NCBI RefSeq assembly: GCF_005239135.1
Contig: NZ_QKNX01000001.1
Span: 682,001-746,000 of the forward strand
DNA length: 64,000 nucleotides
Reading direction: 5' to 3'
From: Natronomonas salsuginis
GTDB taxonomy: Archaea > Halobacteriota > Halobacteria > Halobacteriales > Haloarculaceae
Below are positions 15,921 to 24,656 of this stretch, piece by piece. The translations under genes were made by a program, and so were the position numbers. A model generated the notes under the pieces. That model did no database searches, was not told where the DNA came from, and saw nothing but the letters and a program-made list of their open reading frames with translations. Numbering within the stretch: position 1 is the stretch's first letter; every line of letters begins with the position of its first letter.

Positions 15921-16691
15921 CTACGTACCGAATGATCCGAGGTCGGATTGCAGCGCTCGCGGCGTCGCTCCGGGCTCCACGTCGTGGCCGACCAACGACC
16001 GCATGTCGACGGCGAACCGCGCGCGGGATCGTTCGAGCACGAGGAGACGCCCCTTCGTTCCGAGGACCGTCCCCGACGCGAGCGTTTCGGCGATGGGCGC
16101 GGCGTCGAGATCGAAGCCGTACTGGAAGTCGTGGATCGCCTCGACGTCGAACCGGTCGAGAAGACGCCGCCACGCGTCCTCGTCGATCGAGCGACTCATC
16201 CCGTCGATCTTCCTCGATACGCGGACGGCGTCCGGAAGCGGGGTCTCCGCGGCGATCCGGGCTTCGATCTCTCTCGCGATCCGACCGTCCTCGACGTACT
16301 GGAGTATCGCGCCTCGATCCGCGCCCTGCTCGCGAAGTCGAACGGTCGGATCGGAGCGCCCGGTCACGCCGACTTTGAACGTTGCGGGGGCGAACGCCGC
16401 GATGTATATCGCGTGCTCGCGATAGCAGTCCATCTCCGCCTTGAGACACGTCCCGGTGCAGCGCGCACAGATCCACGTCGAGTCGTGAGACTCGCAGTAC
16501 GGTGCCGCCGGGTCGTCACACGAAACGTGTCCGGTTCCGTCCACTGCTCCGGCGCAGTGGCGATCGCCGAGCGTGTAGGCGAGTTCGTGACCGACTGCGA
16601 GCGACTCGTGTTCGATATCGCCGCCGTTCGAGACGACGAGCGACGGCTCCCGGTCAGTTCCAGCGCCCGTCTCGTAGCCGACGATCTGCAC
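15921..16691 (-). CDS. DUF2797 family protein
   Basis: Conserved archaeal protein of unknown biochemical role. The 256-residue sequence has a Cys/His-rich middle part (HVSCDD, YCESHDSTWICARCTGTCLKAEMDC) likely to bind zinc. It is followed by a GIY-YIG-like fold signature, AIYIAAFAPATFKVGVTG, and by VRLREQGADRGA, which are the hallmarks of DUF2797. Whether it cleaves DNA is not known; the fold resemblance is the only hint. It lies in the same direction as the Gly/Met-rich gene with a 54-bp gap. Confidence 0.82.
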   Translation of the reverse strand: MQIVGYETGAGTDREPSLVVSNGGDIEHESLAVGHELAYTLGDRHCAGAVDGTGHVSCDDPAAPYCESHDSTWICARCTGTCLKAEMDCYREHAIYIAAFAPATFKVGVTGRSDPTVRLREQGADRGAILQYVEDGRIAREIEARIAAETPLPDAVRVSRKIDGMSRSIDEDAWRRLLDRFDVEAIHDFQYGFDLDAAPIAETLASGTVLGTKGRLLVLERSRARFAVDMRSLVGHDVEPGATPRALQSDLGSFGT

Positions 16692-16784
16692 GTGATCTCC
16701 CTAGTCGACCGAACGGTTTATCGGTTGCTGCCGACCGTTCCCGAATCGGGGCAATCCTTTTGCTCGACGGCTCGAATGGGCGTT

Positions 16785-17111
16785 ATGCTCGAGACGGCGC
16801 TGGAGGTGACCGTCGGCGATGGCGTCAGTTTTCGCTTCTCCATCGTCAACGCCGGTGATACGCCCATCGAACTCACCTTCGCCGATGCGTGCAGGGCCGA
16901 CTTCGCGGTGTTCGCCGACGGCGTCGAAGTCTGGCGATACAGCGACGGACGCGCGTTCGCCCAGACGCTCACCGACGCGGAGCTACAGCCCGGCGAGACG
17001 GCGGCCTTCGAGGAGGTGTGGCCCGACCCAACGCCGGGCGATTACACCGCTGAGGCGACGCTGCGAGTCCGCGAGCGAGCGGTGTCCGCTCGAACGCCCT
17101 TTTCAGTGTGA
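16785..17111 (+). CDS. BsuPI-domain protein (putative intracellular proteinase inhibitor fold)
   Basis: A 108-residue single-domain beta-sandwich. The pattern LEVTVGDGVSFRFSIVNAGDTPIELTFADACRADFAVF, then GVEVWRYSDGRAFAQ and ELQPGETAAFEEVW, matches the BsuPI family named after a Bacillus intracellular proteinase inhibitor. No signal peptide is seen, so it is likely cytoplasmic. ATG at 16785 is used; an in-frame ATG at 16776 would add three residues. It converges on the epimerase gene, with stops only a few bases apart. The inhibitor function is not proven in archaea. Confidence 0.78.
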   Translation: MLETALEVTVGDGVSFRFSIVNAGDTPIELTFADACRADFAVFADGVEVWRYSDGRAFAQTLTDAELQPGETAAFEEVWPDPTPGDYTAEATLRVRERAVSARTPFSV

Positions 17112-17117
17112 ACCCCA

Positions 17118-18038
17118 TCAGAGCAGTTCGCGAACCGCCCGTCGAACGGCGTCGTCAGACGACAGGTCCGGGGTCCAGCCGGTCGCCGCGAGCTTCTCGA
17201 TCGAGAGCCGCATTCTCGGCACGTCGCCGACCCAGCCGCGCTCGCCGCCGGTGAACTGATACGTCGGCTCGACGCCCATCTCGTCGGCGACGATGTCGGC
17301 GATTCGGCGGACCGAAGTCGTGGTTCGCGTGCCGAGGTTGTACGTGTTCATCGGGGCGTCCGCGTGTTCGACGACGTGTTCGATCGCATCGAGACACTCC
17401 TCGATGTGCATGTAGGACTTCTCCTGGCGGCCGTCGCCCAATATCTCGAGTTCGGTCGGATCCTCGCGGAGTTTGTGGATGAAGTCCGGGATGACCGCGC
17501 CGAGTTGCAGTCTCGGCCCGACGATGTTCGCGAAGCGGAAGTTCCAGACCTCGAACCCGTAGCTGTGGGCGTACACCGACAGCAGCGACTCCTCGGCGAG
17601 CTTTGCGGCCCCGTACATACTGATCGGCTCCAGCGGGGCGTAGTCCTCCGGCGTCGGGCGCGGGGCCTCGCCGTACACCGTCGACGACGACGTGAACACG
17701 ATCCGATCGCAGCCGACCTCGCGCATGCGTTCGAGGACCGACGCGGTCATCGACGTGTTCTCGCGGAACTGCGCGTTCGGATCGTCGCTGTCGACGGCCT
17801 TGTCGGCGGCGAAGTGAAAGACGGTGTCCGTCTGCTCCGTGATCGCCGCGTCCAGAACGGCCGACTCCGCGAGATCGCCATCGACGACCGCTACGCCGTC
17901 GGGAACCCACTCGCGCCGGCCGTTTTCGAAGTGATCAGCGACCAGGACCTCCTCGTCCGCGGCGAGTCTATCTGCCAGATGCGATCCGACGAATCCGCCG
18001 CCGCCCGTGATGCAAACGCTCGACCCGGTTTTCTCCAT
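17118..18038 (-). CDS. NAD-dependent nucleotide-sugar epimerase/dehydratase
   Basis: Extended short-chain dehydrogenase of the GalE/UDP-glucose epimerase kind. The 306-residue protein has the NAD-binding GGGGFVGSHLADRL, the SSSTVYGEA serine region and the catalytic YGAAK (Tyr-x3-Lys). Later motifs FRFANIVGPR and EKSYMHIEECLDAI are typical of sugar epimerases feeding glycan synthesis. The ATG at 18038 begins just before the Rossmann motif; longer in-frame starts would add a non-homologous, non-acidic stretch. The substrate sugar is not predictable here. Confidence 0.88.
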   Translation of the reverse strand: MEKTGSSVCITGGGGFVGSHLADRLAADEEVLVADHFENGRREWVPDGVAVVDGDLAESAVLDAAITEQTDTVFHFAADKAVDSDDPNAQFRENTSMTASVLERMREVGCDRIVFTSSSTVYGEAPRPTPEDYAPLEPISMYGAAKLAEESLLSVYAHSYGFEVWNFRFANIVGPRLQLGAVIPDFIHKLREDPTELEILGDGRQEKSYMHIEECLDAIEHVVEHADAPMNTYNLGTRTTTSVRRIADIVADEMGVEPTYQFTGGERGWVGDVPRMRLSIEKLAATGWTPDLSSDDAVRRAVRELL

Positions 18039-18135
18039 TGGCGTGAGTTCCCTTGGCGCTGGTAAGTCGGTTTCGGCGACGGTGTGTGTGCCCGCCGACC
18101 GAAACCCCCTAACGCGTTCCGGCGAAAGGGAGCCC

Positions 18136-18678
18136 ATGCAAGCCGAACACGAGGTCGTCGTCCTTCGTTTGGGGCATCGTCCGGGGCGGGACAACCGGAT
18201 GACGACCCACGTGGGTCTGACCGCTCGGGCGCTCGGCGCGGACCGGGTCGTCATCGCCGGATCGGCGTCAGGGTCCAAAGAGACGATCGAGGACATCACG
18301 GATCGGTTCGGCGGCCCCTTCGACGTCGAACTGACCGACAGTCCACGGGCAGTGATCCGCGAGTGGGGCGGGACGACGGTTCATCTGACGATGTACGGAC
18401 TGCCGATACAGGACATCGAGGACGACGTTCGGCGCGACCTCACAGACGGGCCGCTTTTGATCGTCGTCGGTGCCGAGAAAGTTCCCTTCGACGTCTACGA
18501 ACGAGCGGAGTACAACGTCAGCGTAACCAACCAACCGCACTCGGAGGTGGCGGGGCTGGCGGTCTTTCTCGATCGGCTCTTCGAAGGCCAGGAGTTAGCG
18601 CGCGAGTGGGAGAACGCGACCCATCGGGTCGTTCCGAAGGAGACCGGGAAAAAAGTCGATCCGGTCGACGAGACGTGA
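18136..18678 (+). CDS. trm56: tRNA (cytidine-56-2'-O)-methyltransferase Trm56
   Basis: SPOUT-class enzyme that makes the archaeal-specific Cm56 in the T loop of tRNAs. The 180-residue protein begins EVVVLRLGHRPGRDNRMTTHVGLTARALGAD, then HLTMYGLPIQD, and the knot motif LLIVVGAEKVPFDVYERAEYNVSVTNQPHSEVAGLAVFLDRL. These are diagnostic of Trm56. The start at 18136 follows a purine-rich aaagggag, a plausible ribosome-binding site. It converges on the IscA-type gene. Confidence 0.93.
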   Translation: MQAEHEVVVLRLGHRPGRDNRMTTHVGLTARALGADRVVIAGSASGSKETIEDITDRFGGPFDVELTDSPRAVIREWGGTTVHLTMYGLPIQDIEDDVRRDLTDGPLLIVVGAEKVPFDVYERAEYNVSVTNQPHSEVAGLAVFLDRLFEGQELAREWENATHRVVPKETGKKVDPVDET

Positions 18679-18685
18679 CGACTGT

Positions 18686-19042
18686 TCAGGTCCGGAACGA
18701 TTCGCCGCACCCACACTCGCTTTCGACGTTCGGGTTCTCGACGCTGAACCCCTTGCCCTGGAGACCGCCCTCGAAGTCAAGGACCGAACCGTCGATGTAC
18801 TTTTGGCTCGCCGGATCGACGAACACTCTGAGCCCGTGGTGGCGAGTGATGGCATCGTCTTCCTCCGGTTCTACGTCGAAGCGAAGTCCGTAGGAGAGTC
18901 CGGCACAGCCGCCTTGCTGGACGAACAAGCGGAGCCCGGCCTCGTCGGTGTCGTACCCCTCGTTTTCGATGAGAGAGATTGCTTGATCGGCCGCCGCCTC
19001 GGTCACGGATACGGGGTCGTCCGGCTGGACGCTTTGGCTCAT
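18686..19042 (-). CDS. HesB/IscA/ErpA-type iron-sulfur carrier
   Basis: A-type carrier that delivers Fe-S clusters. The 118 residues contain the three family cysteines: Cys46 in QQGGCAGLSYG and Cys110/Cys112 in ESECGCGESF. The FVDPASQKYIDGSVLDFEGG segment is typical as well. A tgttattg element about 27 nt before the ATG supports a leaderless start at 19042. It shares its upstream region with the divergent 89-residue protein gene. Confidence 0.92.
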   Translation of the reverse strand: MSQSVQPDDPVSVTEAAADQAISLIENEGYDTDEAGLRLFVQQGGCAGLSYGLRFDVEPEEDDAITRHHGLRVFVDPASQKYIDGSVLDFEGGLQGKGFSVENPNVESECGCGESFRT

Positions 19043-19174
19043 ATCCCACTGTATAGTGGCGAGGTCAATAACACTAACGCCCACCGACGCGAGAGTGCCG
19101 AACGTTCGATCGATACGATACGTCAACGCCGCCACAACCGTTTTATTCGTTCTCGTCGTATTTCTGCACGTATT

Positions 19175-19444
19175 ATGAATAAACATTTCCAGGACGCCAA
19201 ATACTACCTGAAACGGGCCGGTGAGACCGCCAAAGCGGGCGTCTCAGAGGAACTGGAACCGATCCGCGAACGGGTCGACGAACTCGTCGACCGCGAGGAA
19301 GAGGAGCCGGAACCGGGGCGCTTCGACGAGGTCCGACAGGATCTCAAGGAGCTACAGGCCAAAGCGGAGGGCGAGACCCGCGAAGCCATCGCCGACGCTC
19401 GCCAGCGGATCGACAGCTACCGCGGCGACCGAAGCGACGCCTGA
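19175..19444 (+). CDS. Haloarchaeal helical protein (DUF7553-like)
   Basis: An 89-residue, highly charged and probably all-helical protein, MNKHFQDAKYYLKRAGETAKAGVSEE at the start, with Glu/Arg heptad-like patterns to the end (AIADARQRIDSYRG). Such proteins are widespread in haloarchaea and have no known function. TATA-like cgttttattcg lies about 27 nt before the ATG at 19175. It precedes tRNA-Val by 61 bp. The charge pattern suggests a coiled coil or helical hairpin. Confidence 0.78.
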   Translation: MNKHFQDAKYYLKRAGETAKAGVSEELEPIRERVDELVDREEEEPEPGRFDEVRQDLKELQAKAEGETREAIADARQRIDSYRGDRSDA

Positions 19445-19505
19445 TCGGACGCCCGATCCTCGCTTGAAAAGGGTTAAGTCTGGGGCGGCGATACTCTCGA
19501 CCGCT

Positions 19506-19580
19506 GGGTCGGTGGTCTAGCCCGGTTACGACGCCGCCTTCACACGGCGGAGGTCACCGGTTCAACTCCGGTCCGACCCA
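19506..19580 (+). tRNA. tRNA-Val(CAC)
   Basis: A 75-nt cloverleaf: acceptor GGGTCGG/CCGACCC with discriminator A, and anticodon stem CCGCC/GGCGG around TTCACAC, giving anticodon CAC for GUG. The T arm is CCGG-TTCAACT-CCGG. No intron, CCA not encoded. The 3' side borders about 1 kb of debris (hairpin and broken P-type ATPase), as often seen at tRNA integration sites. Confidence 0.96.
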
Positions 19581-19648
19581 CTTTTGTTGTTCGGTTATAT
19601 AAACTACTGACGAGACGTTTCAGACCGAATTTAACTCGAATCGAACGC

Positions 19649-19665
19649 CCCCGGTCGCACCGGGG
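19649..19665. repeat. Perfect inverted repeat downstream of tRNA-Val
   Basis: CCCCGGT-CGC-ACCGGGG has perfect 7-bp arms and a 3-nt loop. It is flanked by gaacg and gaacg-like copies and by a later gaggcgttcaagcgg. It lies in 166 bp between tRNA-Val and the broken ATPase. It may be an IS200/IS605-type end, a terminator for the tRNA, or both. No associated transposase is present. Confidence 0.35.
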
Positions 19666-19746
19666 TGAACGCCTTCCCGTTTCGTTCCCTCCTCGTACAC
19701 CCCACCGAGGCGTTCAAGCGGAACTCCTGACAACTGACCGCCATTC

Positions 19747-20532
19747 ATGCGTCAGCCGTCCGGTTCCGCTCCCGACGACGCCTCGTCGGGAACGGCCGCC
19801 GGTTGCGGCGACGGCTCGATGCCTCCCGGAATCGGGTCGGTCGAAGTGGACACGGAGCGTGGTCGAATCTCCGTCGCGTACGACTCCACACACCTGACGA
19901 GCGGGGATGTCGAACAGTTCGCTCGGCGAATGGCGACGGTCGCGACTGATCGAGACGCCCACTGCACGATGCACGTCGATGGGATGGGCAGTCGAAGCTG
20001 TGAATCGTGCGCCATCGCGCTCGAGCGGAGGGGAAGGCGAGCGTGTTGGTCGCCGTGGAGTCTGACGATCGGCTTCGGCGATAGCGAGCGGGTCGCCAGA
20101 CGGGTCGGTGAGTAAGTCGGTGTCGACGAGGTCTGTGCGGAACTGCTCGTCGAGCAGAAGGTCACGAGCATCGAGGAGTTGATCGCCCGCTACGGCGCGG
20201 TCGCAATGGTCGGCGGCGTCGTCAACGACGCGCTGGCGCTGGCGACCGCCACGCTCGGCATCGGGATGGGCGGTGCTGGCACGGACGTCGCGCTCGAAAC
20301 CGCCGACGTCGTGTTGATGTCCGACGAGCTGGACGGGATCCCGTCGGCGTTCGGGTTGCGTCGCGCAACCCGACGGCGGCTCGTGACCACTCTCGCCATC
20401 ACCTCCGGCGCGATCATGGTGGTCGCGATACTCACCCGGGGCATCCAGCTCCCGCTGGCCGTCGTCGGGCACGAGGGATCGACCGCTCTCGCCTCCCTGA
20501 ACGGCCTCCGACTGCTGGGCTTTCGAAACTGA
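19747..20532 (+). pseudogene. Heavy-metal P1B-type ATPase, extensively degraded
   Basis: The 5' part (19747-20040) encodes the N-terminal acidic region and the metal-binding domain end HCTMHVDGMGSRSCESCAIALERR. The membrane, actuator and phosphorylation (DKTG) segments are missing. A shifted frame then reads GKASVLVAVESDDRLR, matching the nucleotide-binding domain. After another gap GDSERVARRVGE is followed by an in-frame TAA at 20113 where relatives have Glu. The frame continues VGVDEVCAELL to the hinge, where the invariant GDGVND reads GGVVND, and ends with the last membrane helices (LPLAVVGHEGSTALASLNGLRLLGFRN). With deletions, a frameshift, a stop and a lost catalytic motif, it cannot work as a pump. 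The C-terminal fragment is itself open over 20179-20532. Confidence 0.85.
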
Positions 20533-20577
20533 GTCGTATCGCCTCCCTTTTGTCCGGGCGAGGCGAACCCTGACGCA

Positions 20578-21060
20578 ATGACCGAGCGAAGCGACATCGC
20601 ACCGCAGACGCTTCACGTTTCCCTCGAACCCGAAGGCGTCGAAGTGGAGTATCTCGACGGCCGATCGGTGTTCTACCACGGCGTCCCACAGAAACGCGAC
20701 GAAAGCGTCGTCTGCCCACCCGGTCGTGACGTGCACGTGCTCGTCACGTCCCCCGCGGAGACGGAGGGTGTCATGGTGTACGTCAACGATCGAAGCACCC
20801 ACGACGAGATCCTCGAATCGACCGGCGTCGGGCGAGTCATCCTGGAACGCGGTGAGGAGACCTCGCTCTTTCCGGGCGTCGAGGCGGCGAATCACGGATA
20901 CCGGATCGAGGTCACTGCCGACCCGACGGTTGCCCGCGGTCGCGTGTTCGTCTTCGCGGAGGATCAGACCGGGGAGGCGTCCTACGAACTCGTCGCATCG
21001 GACGACGGGGCTGAAGCGTCCGACTCCAACGACACGATCGAGACGACGGGGGAAGCGTAA
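20578..21060 (+). CDS. Haloarchaeal conserved protein (DUF5796-like)
   Basis: Unknown function. The 160 residues are acidic and beta-rich with motifs VEYLDGRSVFYHGVP, HVLVTSPAETEGVMVYVNDR, and THDEILESTGVGRVIL, which I associate with a haloarchaeal family of unknown function (DUF5796). The last 25 residues are disordered. The TAA stop at 21058-21060 shares one base with the ATG of the next gene (TAATG), so the two are translated as a pair. No membrane segment or signal is seen. Confidence 0.78.
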   Translation: MTERSDIAPQTLHVSLEPEGVEVEYLDGRSVFYHGVPQKRDESVVCPPGRDVHVLVTSPAETEGVMVYVNDRSTHDEILESTGVGRVILERGEETSLFPGVEAANHGYRIEVTADPTVARGRVFVFAEDQTGEASYELVASDDGAEASDSNDTIETTGEA

Positions 21061-21311
21061 TGCCGCTGAAAAAGGCCTGGGAGCCGCTCGAACGATCGAC
21101 GGTCGCCGGAGTTCCCGACCGGTACGGTGTCTATGAACTCGGGGATGACGACGGCGTCGTCATCGCCGTCGAACACGGCCCGTTGCGCGACGAGTTGAAG
21201 GAGGCGCTCGCCTACGGGGACGGACGACGGGTTCGGTGGCAAACGACACAGAACCGCGCGGAAGCAGAGCGCCTAGCTGACGAACACCGCGATCGATTGG
21301 CCTCTCGGTGA
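21060..21311 (+). CDS. Small GIY-YIG-like haloarchaeal protein (DUF7508-like)
   Basis: An 83-residue protein reading GVPDRYGVYELGDDDGVVIAVEHGPLRDELKEAL and ending in a charged helix. The YGVYEL...VVIAVEHG spacing resembles the first two strands of a GIY-YIG fold, but the catalytic Arg/Glu pattern is incomplete. Function unknown. The start overlaps the preceding stop by one base (TAATG), so it forms an operon with the DUF5796-like gene. Confidence 0.75.
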   Translation: MPLKKAWEPLERSTVAGVPDRYGVYELGDDDGVVIAVEHGPLRDELKEALAYGDGRRVRWQTTQNRAEAERLADEHRDRLASR

Positions 21312-21312
21312 G

Positions 21313-21447
21313 TCACTGAATGTAGCTCGGCCCCTCGGCGTCGCAGTTCTCCTCGTGTTGTGCTGCGTCCGTCCGGTCGTCGAAGAGTAGTCCGCACTTT
21401 TCGCACTCGTACCACGTCGAACCGTCCCGCTCTGTGGTCGCGACCAT
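21313..21447 (-). CDS. Small C2H2-type zinc-finger protein (DUF7128-like)
   Basis: A 44-residue protein: WYECEKCGLLFDDRTDAAQHEENCD gives a C-x2-C-x12-H-x4-C zinc-finger pattern. Proteins of this size and pattern are common in haloarchaea, some needed for biofilm or membrane traits, though the role of this one is unknown. A ttatac element about 25 nt before the ATG at 21447 supports this short gene over the longer open frame around it. It converges on the DUF7508-like gene with one base between stops. Confidence 0.8.
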   Translation of the reverse strand: MVATTERDGSTWYECEKCGLLFDDRTDAAQHEENCDAEGPSYIQ

Positions 21448-21579
21448 ATCTAATGGTGCGATATGATCCCGTATAACCGTTGCCCCGAGACGGCGCGACG
21501 ACGACGCCCGGTCTGACCGAGCGGTAGTGGGCTGCAGCGCGGCGGAACGGTAAAGCGTCCGGCGAACGGAGTGACTTGC

Positions 21580-23709
21580 ATGGCCCGGCAGGTCACGCTG
21601 ACGGTGAAGGGTGCGGAAAAACGGGATGCGGGGCGCGGCGTCGCCCGCCTGCCGGAATCCGCGCGGCGCTCGCTCGGCGTCTTGAGTGGTGACACGGTCG
21701 TCATCGAGGGGGGTCGACCGACCGTTGCGAAGGTGTGGCCCGCGGGCGGGACAGACGGGATCGTACGGATCGACGCCGAAACGCGCGCCAACGCCGACGC
21801 CACAATCGGCGAGACGGTGACCGTCGCCCCCGTCTCGATCGCCGAGGCTGACCGGGTCGTCGTCGAGATCCCCGTGAGCGCCGACGACGAGTTGCTCGAT
21901 GCGATCGCGAGCGATCTTCGTGATCGACCGCTTCGGACGGGGGAAACGATCCGCCTCGAACGCCCCGGCGTTCGGGCGACAGTCGTCGAGGCGGCACCGG
22001 ACGGAACCGTCCGCGTCACAGGAAAAACCTCCGTACGAGTACGAGAACGACCCCCACACGACGCCAAAACGGATCGCGTGCAGACGGACGCGGCGGAGCG
22101 TGCCGCCCCCGAGCCAACCTCGGACGTCACGTACGAGGACATCGGCGGTCTGGACGACGAACTCGAACAGGTCCGCGAGATGATCGAACTCCCGCTGTCC
22201 GAACCCGAGCTGTTCCGGAAACTGGGCGTCGAGCCGCCGTCCGGCGTGCTTCTGTACGGGCCGCCCGGGACCGGCAAGACACTCATCGCGAAGGCCGTCG
22301 CCAACGAGGTCGACGCGCACTTCGAGGTTATCGACGGCCCGGAGATCGTTTCGAAGTACAAAGGCGAGAGCGAAGAGCGACTCAGAGAGGTGTTCGAGCG
22401 CGCGGTCGAGAACCAGCCCGCGGTCGTCTTCATCGACGAGATCGACTCGATTGCCGGCACCCGCGACGAGGACGCCGACATGGAGAATCGGGTCGTCGCC
22501 CAGCTGTTGACGCTCATGGACGGGCTCGATGATCGGGGCCAAGTCATCGTCGTCGGCGCGACGAATCGGGTGGACGCGATCGATCCCGCGTTGCGGCGCG
22601 GCGGTCGATTCGATCGGGAGATCGAGATTGGCGCGCCCGACGAGCGGGGGCGACGTGAGATCCTCGACGTGCACACCCGCACGATGCCGCTGGCCGACGA
22701 CGTCGACCTCGAATATCTAGCCACTAGAACGCACGGGTTCGTCGGTGCGGACATCCACTCGCTCGCCACCGAGGCGGCGATGCGCGCGCTCCGCGATCGG
22801 GACGCTCGCGAGGAACTGTCGATCACGAGGGCCGATTTTGAGGCCGCGCTGACGGCCGTCGATCCGTCGACGATGCGGGAGTACGTTGCGGAGACGCCGC
22901 ACGCGACGTTCGAGGACGTCGGGGGGCTCGAGGAAGCCAAGCGGGTCCTCACCGAGGCGGTCGAGTGGCCGCTCTCGTACGCGGCGCTCTTCGAGGCGAC
23001 GAACACCGATCCACCCTCCGGGATCCTGCTGTACGGGCCGCCCGGGACCGGTAAGACGCTGTTGGCCCGAGCGCTCGCGGGCGAGAGCGACGTCAACTTC
23101 GTCTCCGTCGCGGGGCCGGAACTGCTCGATAAGTACGTCGGCGAGTCCGAAAAGGCCGTCCGCGAGGTGTTCGACCGCGCGCGCCAGGCGGCCCCGGCGA
23201 TCGTCTTCTTCGACGAGATCGACGCGCTGGCCGGGGTTCGAGGCAACGCGAGCGAAGCCACTGAACGCGTCGTCTCGCAGCTGCTCGCGGAGCTCGACGG
23301 GCTCTCCGAGAACCCGAACGTCGTCGTCATCGCGGCGACGAACCGTCGCGACGCGCTCGATCACGCGCTGTTGCGTCCCGGTCGACTCGAATCACACGTC
23401 GAGGTTCCGACCCCCGACGTCGATGCCAGACGCGAGATACTGGCGGTTCACACCGCCGGAAAACCGATCGGTGAGGACGTGTCGTTCGACGATCTGGCCG
23501 ATCGAACGGACGGCTTTTCGGGGGCGGAGCTCGAATCGCTCGTCCGCGATGCATCCATGCGAGCGATCCGCGAACTGGCTGACGAAGTCGGCCCGGAGGC
23601 GGCTACGGAGCGGGCCACCGAGATCGAGATCGGGTCGGCTCACTTCGAAGCGGCGCTCTCGGCGGTGGAAAACAAACGGTTCGAAAAGTCCGCTCAGACC
23701 AGCAGTTGA
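21580..23709 (+). CDS. CDC48/VAT-type AAA+ ATPase
   Basis: Two-ring unfoldase that extracts and unfolds proteins, often for the proteasome. The 709 residues comprise the double-psi barrel N domain (1-180) and D1 with Walker A GPPGTGKT at about 227 and Walker [10 protein letters not shown]2 follows with Walker A GPPGTGKT at about 487, IVFFDEID and an arginine-finger region (ALLRPGRLE). Haloarchaea have several paralogues, so this may not be the main CdcH. The ATG at 21580 is preferred; an in-frame GTG at 21571 is possible. Its last 16 bases overlap the convergent DsrE-like gene. Confidence 0.94.
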   Translation: MARQVTLTVKGAEKRDAGRGVARLPESARRSLGVLSGDTVVIEGGRPTVAKVWPAGGTDGIVRIDAETRANADATIGETVTVAPVSIAEADRVVVEIPVSADDELLDAIASDLRDRPLRTGETIRLERPGVRATVVEAAPDGTVRVTGKTSVRVRERPPHDAKTDRVQTDAAERAAPEPTSDVTYEDIGGLDDELEQVREMIELPLSEPELFRKLGVEPPSGVLLYGPPGTGKTLIAKAVANEVDAHFEVIDGPEIVSKYKGESEERLREVFERAVENQPAVVFIDEIDSIAGTRDEDADMENRVVAQLLTLMDGLDDRGQVIVVGATNRVDAIDPALRRGGRFDREIEIGAPDERGRREILDVHTRTMPLADDVDLEYLATRTHGFVGADIHSLATEAAMRALRDRDAREELSITRADFEAALTAVDPSTMREYVAETPHATFEDVGGLEEAKRVLTEAVEWPLSYAALFEATNTDPPSGILLYGPPGTGKTLLARALAGESDVNFVSVAGPELLDKYVGESEKAVREVFDRARQAAPAIVFFDEIDALAGVRGNASEATERVVSQLLAELDGLSENPNVVVIAATNRRDALDHALLRPGRLESHVEVPTPDVDARREILAVHTAGKPIGEDVSFDDLADRTDGFSGAELESLVRDASMRAIRELADEVGPEAATERATEIEIGSAHFEAALSAVENKRFEKSAQTSS

Positions 23710-24278
23710 ATGTCGGCGTCGACCATCTCTTGGAACGCCGAGGCGGCGCCGACGCCGGTCGTGACGCCGTCGTAGAAGTCGTTCTCGTCGTAGCCAAGCA
23801 GATCGATCGTCATCTGGCAGGCCTGCAGATCGACGCCGCTGTCGAGGGAGATATCGATCAGCTCCTCGACGCTCGCGACTTCGTTGTCGGAGATCTTATT
23901 CCGCATCATCCGGGTAGTCATCCGGTCCATCCCCGGAAGGGCGGCGATCGCGTTCGGGACGGGCATGTTCGGGTTCCCAACCGAGCTCAACTGGAGGTCC
24001 TTCGAGTTCTCCTCGTGAAGGATCTCGAGCCCCCAGAACGTGTGGAAGACGGTCACATCGTAGCCGAACGCGGCGGCTGTGCTCGCGAGGATGAGCGGCG
24101 GGTACGCCATGTCGAGCGTTCCCTTCGTCGCGATGATGACCATCTTCTTCGTGTCGTCGTCGACCGCCGTTCGAACGTCCGACAGCTCGGATTCGAGATC
24201 GTCGACGCGGGCCTGTAGTTCGGCGACCTCCTCGGCCGAAAGCGTCGCGTCCGATCCCGGTTGTGTGTCCGTACTCAT
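23694..24278 (-). CDS. DsrE/DsrF-like sulfur carrier protein
   Basis: Peroxiredoxin-like DsrE/DrsH-family protein, expected to accept and pass persulfide sulfur. The 194 residues begin with a short coiled coil (about 15-40), then the DsrE fold: [41 protein letters not shown]. The sulfur-bearing cysteine is Cys154 in [15 protein letters not shown]. The TusA gene lies immediately upstream in the same direction with two bases between them, so they form an operon. The divergent gene encodes a rhodanese-MBL fusion. Confidence 0.9.
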   Translation of the reverse strand: MSTDTQPGSDATLSAEEVAELQARVDDLESELSDVRTAVDDDTKKMVIIATKGTLDMAYPPLILASTAAAFGYDVTVFHTFWGLEILHEENSKDLQLSSVGNPNMPVPNAIAALPGMDRMTTRMMRNKISDNEVASVEELIDISLDSGVDLQACQMTIDLLGYDENDFYDGVTTGVGAASAFQEMVDADIQLLV

Positions 24279-24280
24279 GC

Positions 24281-24535
24281 TCACTCCGCCTTCTGGATGT
24301 AGTGTTTGTACACCGATTCGCCGCCCTCGGTCGCTTCGACTTGATCGAGCAACTCGGCGTCGTCGGTCGAGTTCGCCCATCCGGCGATGTCGCTCATGCT
24401 TCCGGAGTCCGTTGAAACGACTTCGAGGGACTCGCCCGCAGCGAGCTCCTCGAAGGCGCCTTTCGTCTTGATGACCGGCATCGGGCAGTTCTGTCCTTTC
24501 ACGTCGAGCGTCTCGGATGTGGTTTCCGTACTCAT
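24281..24535 (-). CDS. tusA: TusA-family sulfur carrier
   Basis: Small persulfide shuttle. The 84 residues carry the defining CPxP motif, Cys17 in GQNCPMPVIKTKGAFEEL, and the two-layer fold typical of TusA/SirA/YedF. It is first in an operon with the DsrE-like gene. Together they would move sulfur from the rhodanese-MBL protein or imported thiosulfate to thiolation or Fe-S pathways. The latter is inferred from neighbours. Confidence 0.93.
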   Translation of the reverse strand: MSTETTSETLDVKGQNCPMPVIKTKGAFEELAAGESLEVVSTDSGSMSDIAGWANSTDDAELLDQVEATEGGESVYKHYIQKAE

Positions 24536-24627
24536 TGTTCTGATTCCCCTGTATTGGGGTTATTGCACAATATCGGCTCGGCCGTCATAAGTGTGTCGAT
24601 GTTTGCAGAGTATTTGAACAACCAAAA

Positions 24628-24656
24628 TATACTGCTACCAGCTGTCCGGTAGTATA
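24628..24656. promoter_or_regulatory. Imperfect inverted repeat in the divergent promoter region of the sulfur genes
   Basis: The 239-bp gap between tusA and the rhodanese-MBL gene is markedly A/T-rich for this genome. It contains TATACTGCTACC-AGCTGTC-CGGTAGTATA, whose arms pair apart from a short bulge. TATA-like elements follow on the plus strand near 24737-24748 (actcttaagtt). The repeat could be the site of a repressor or activator that controls both directions. Confidence 0.4.
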
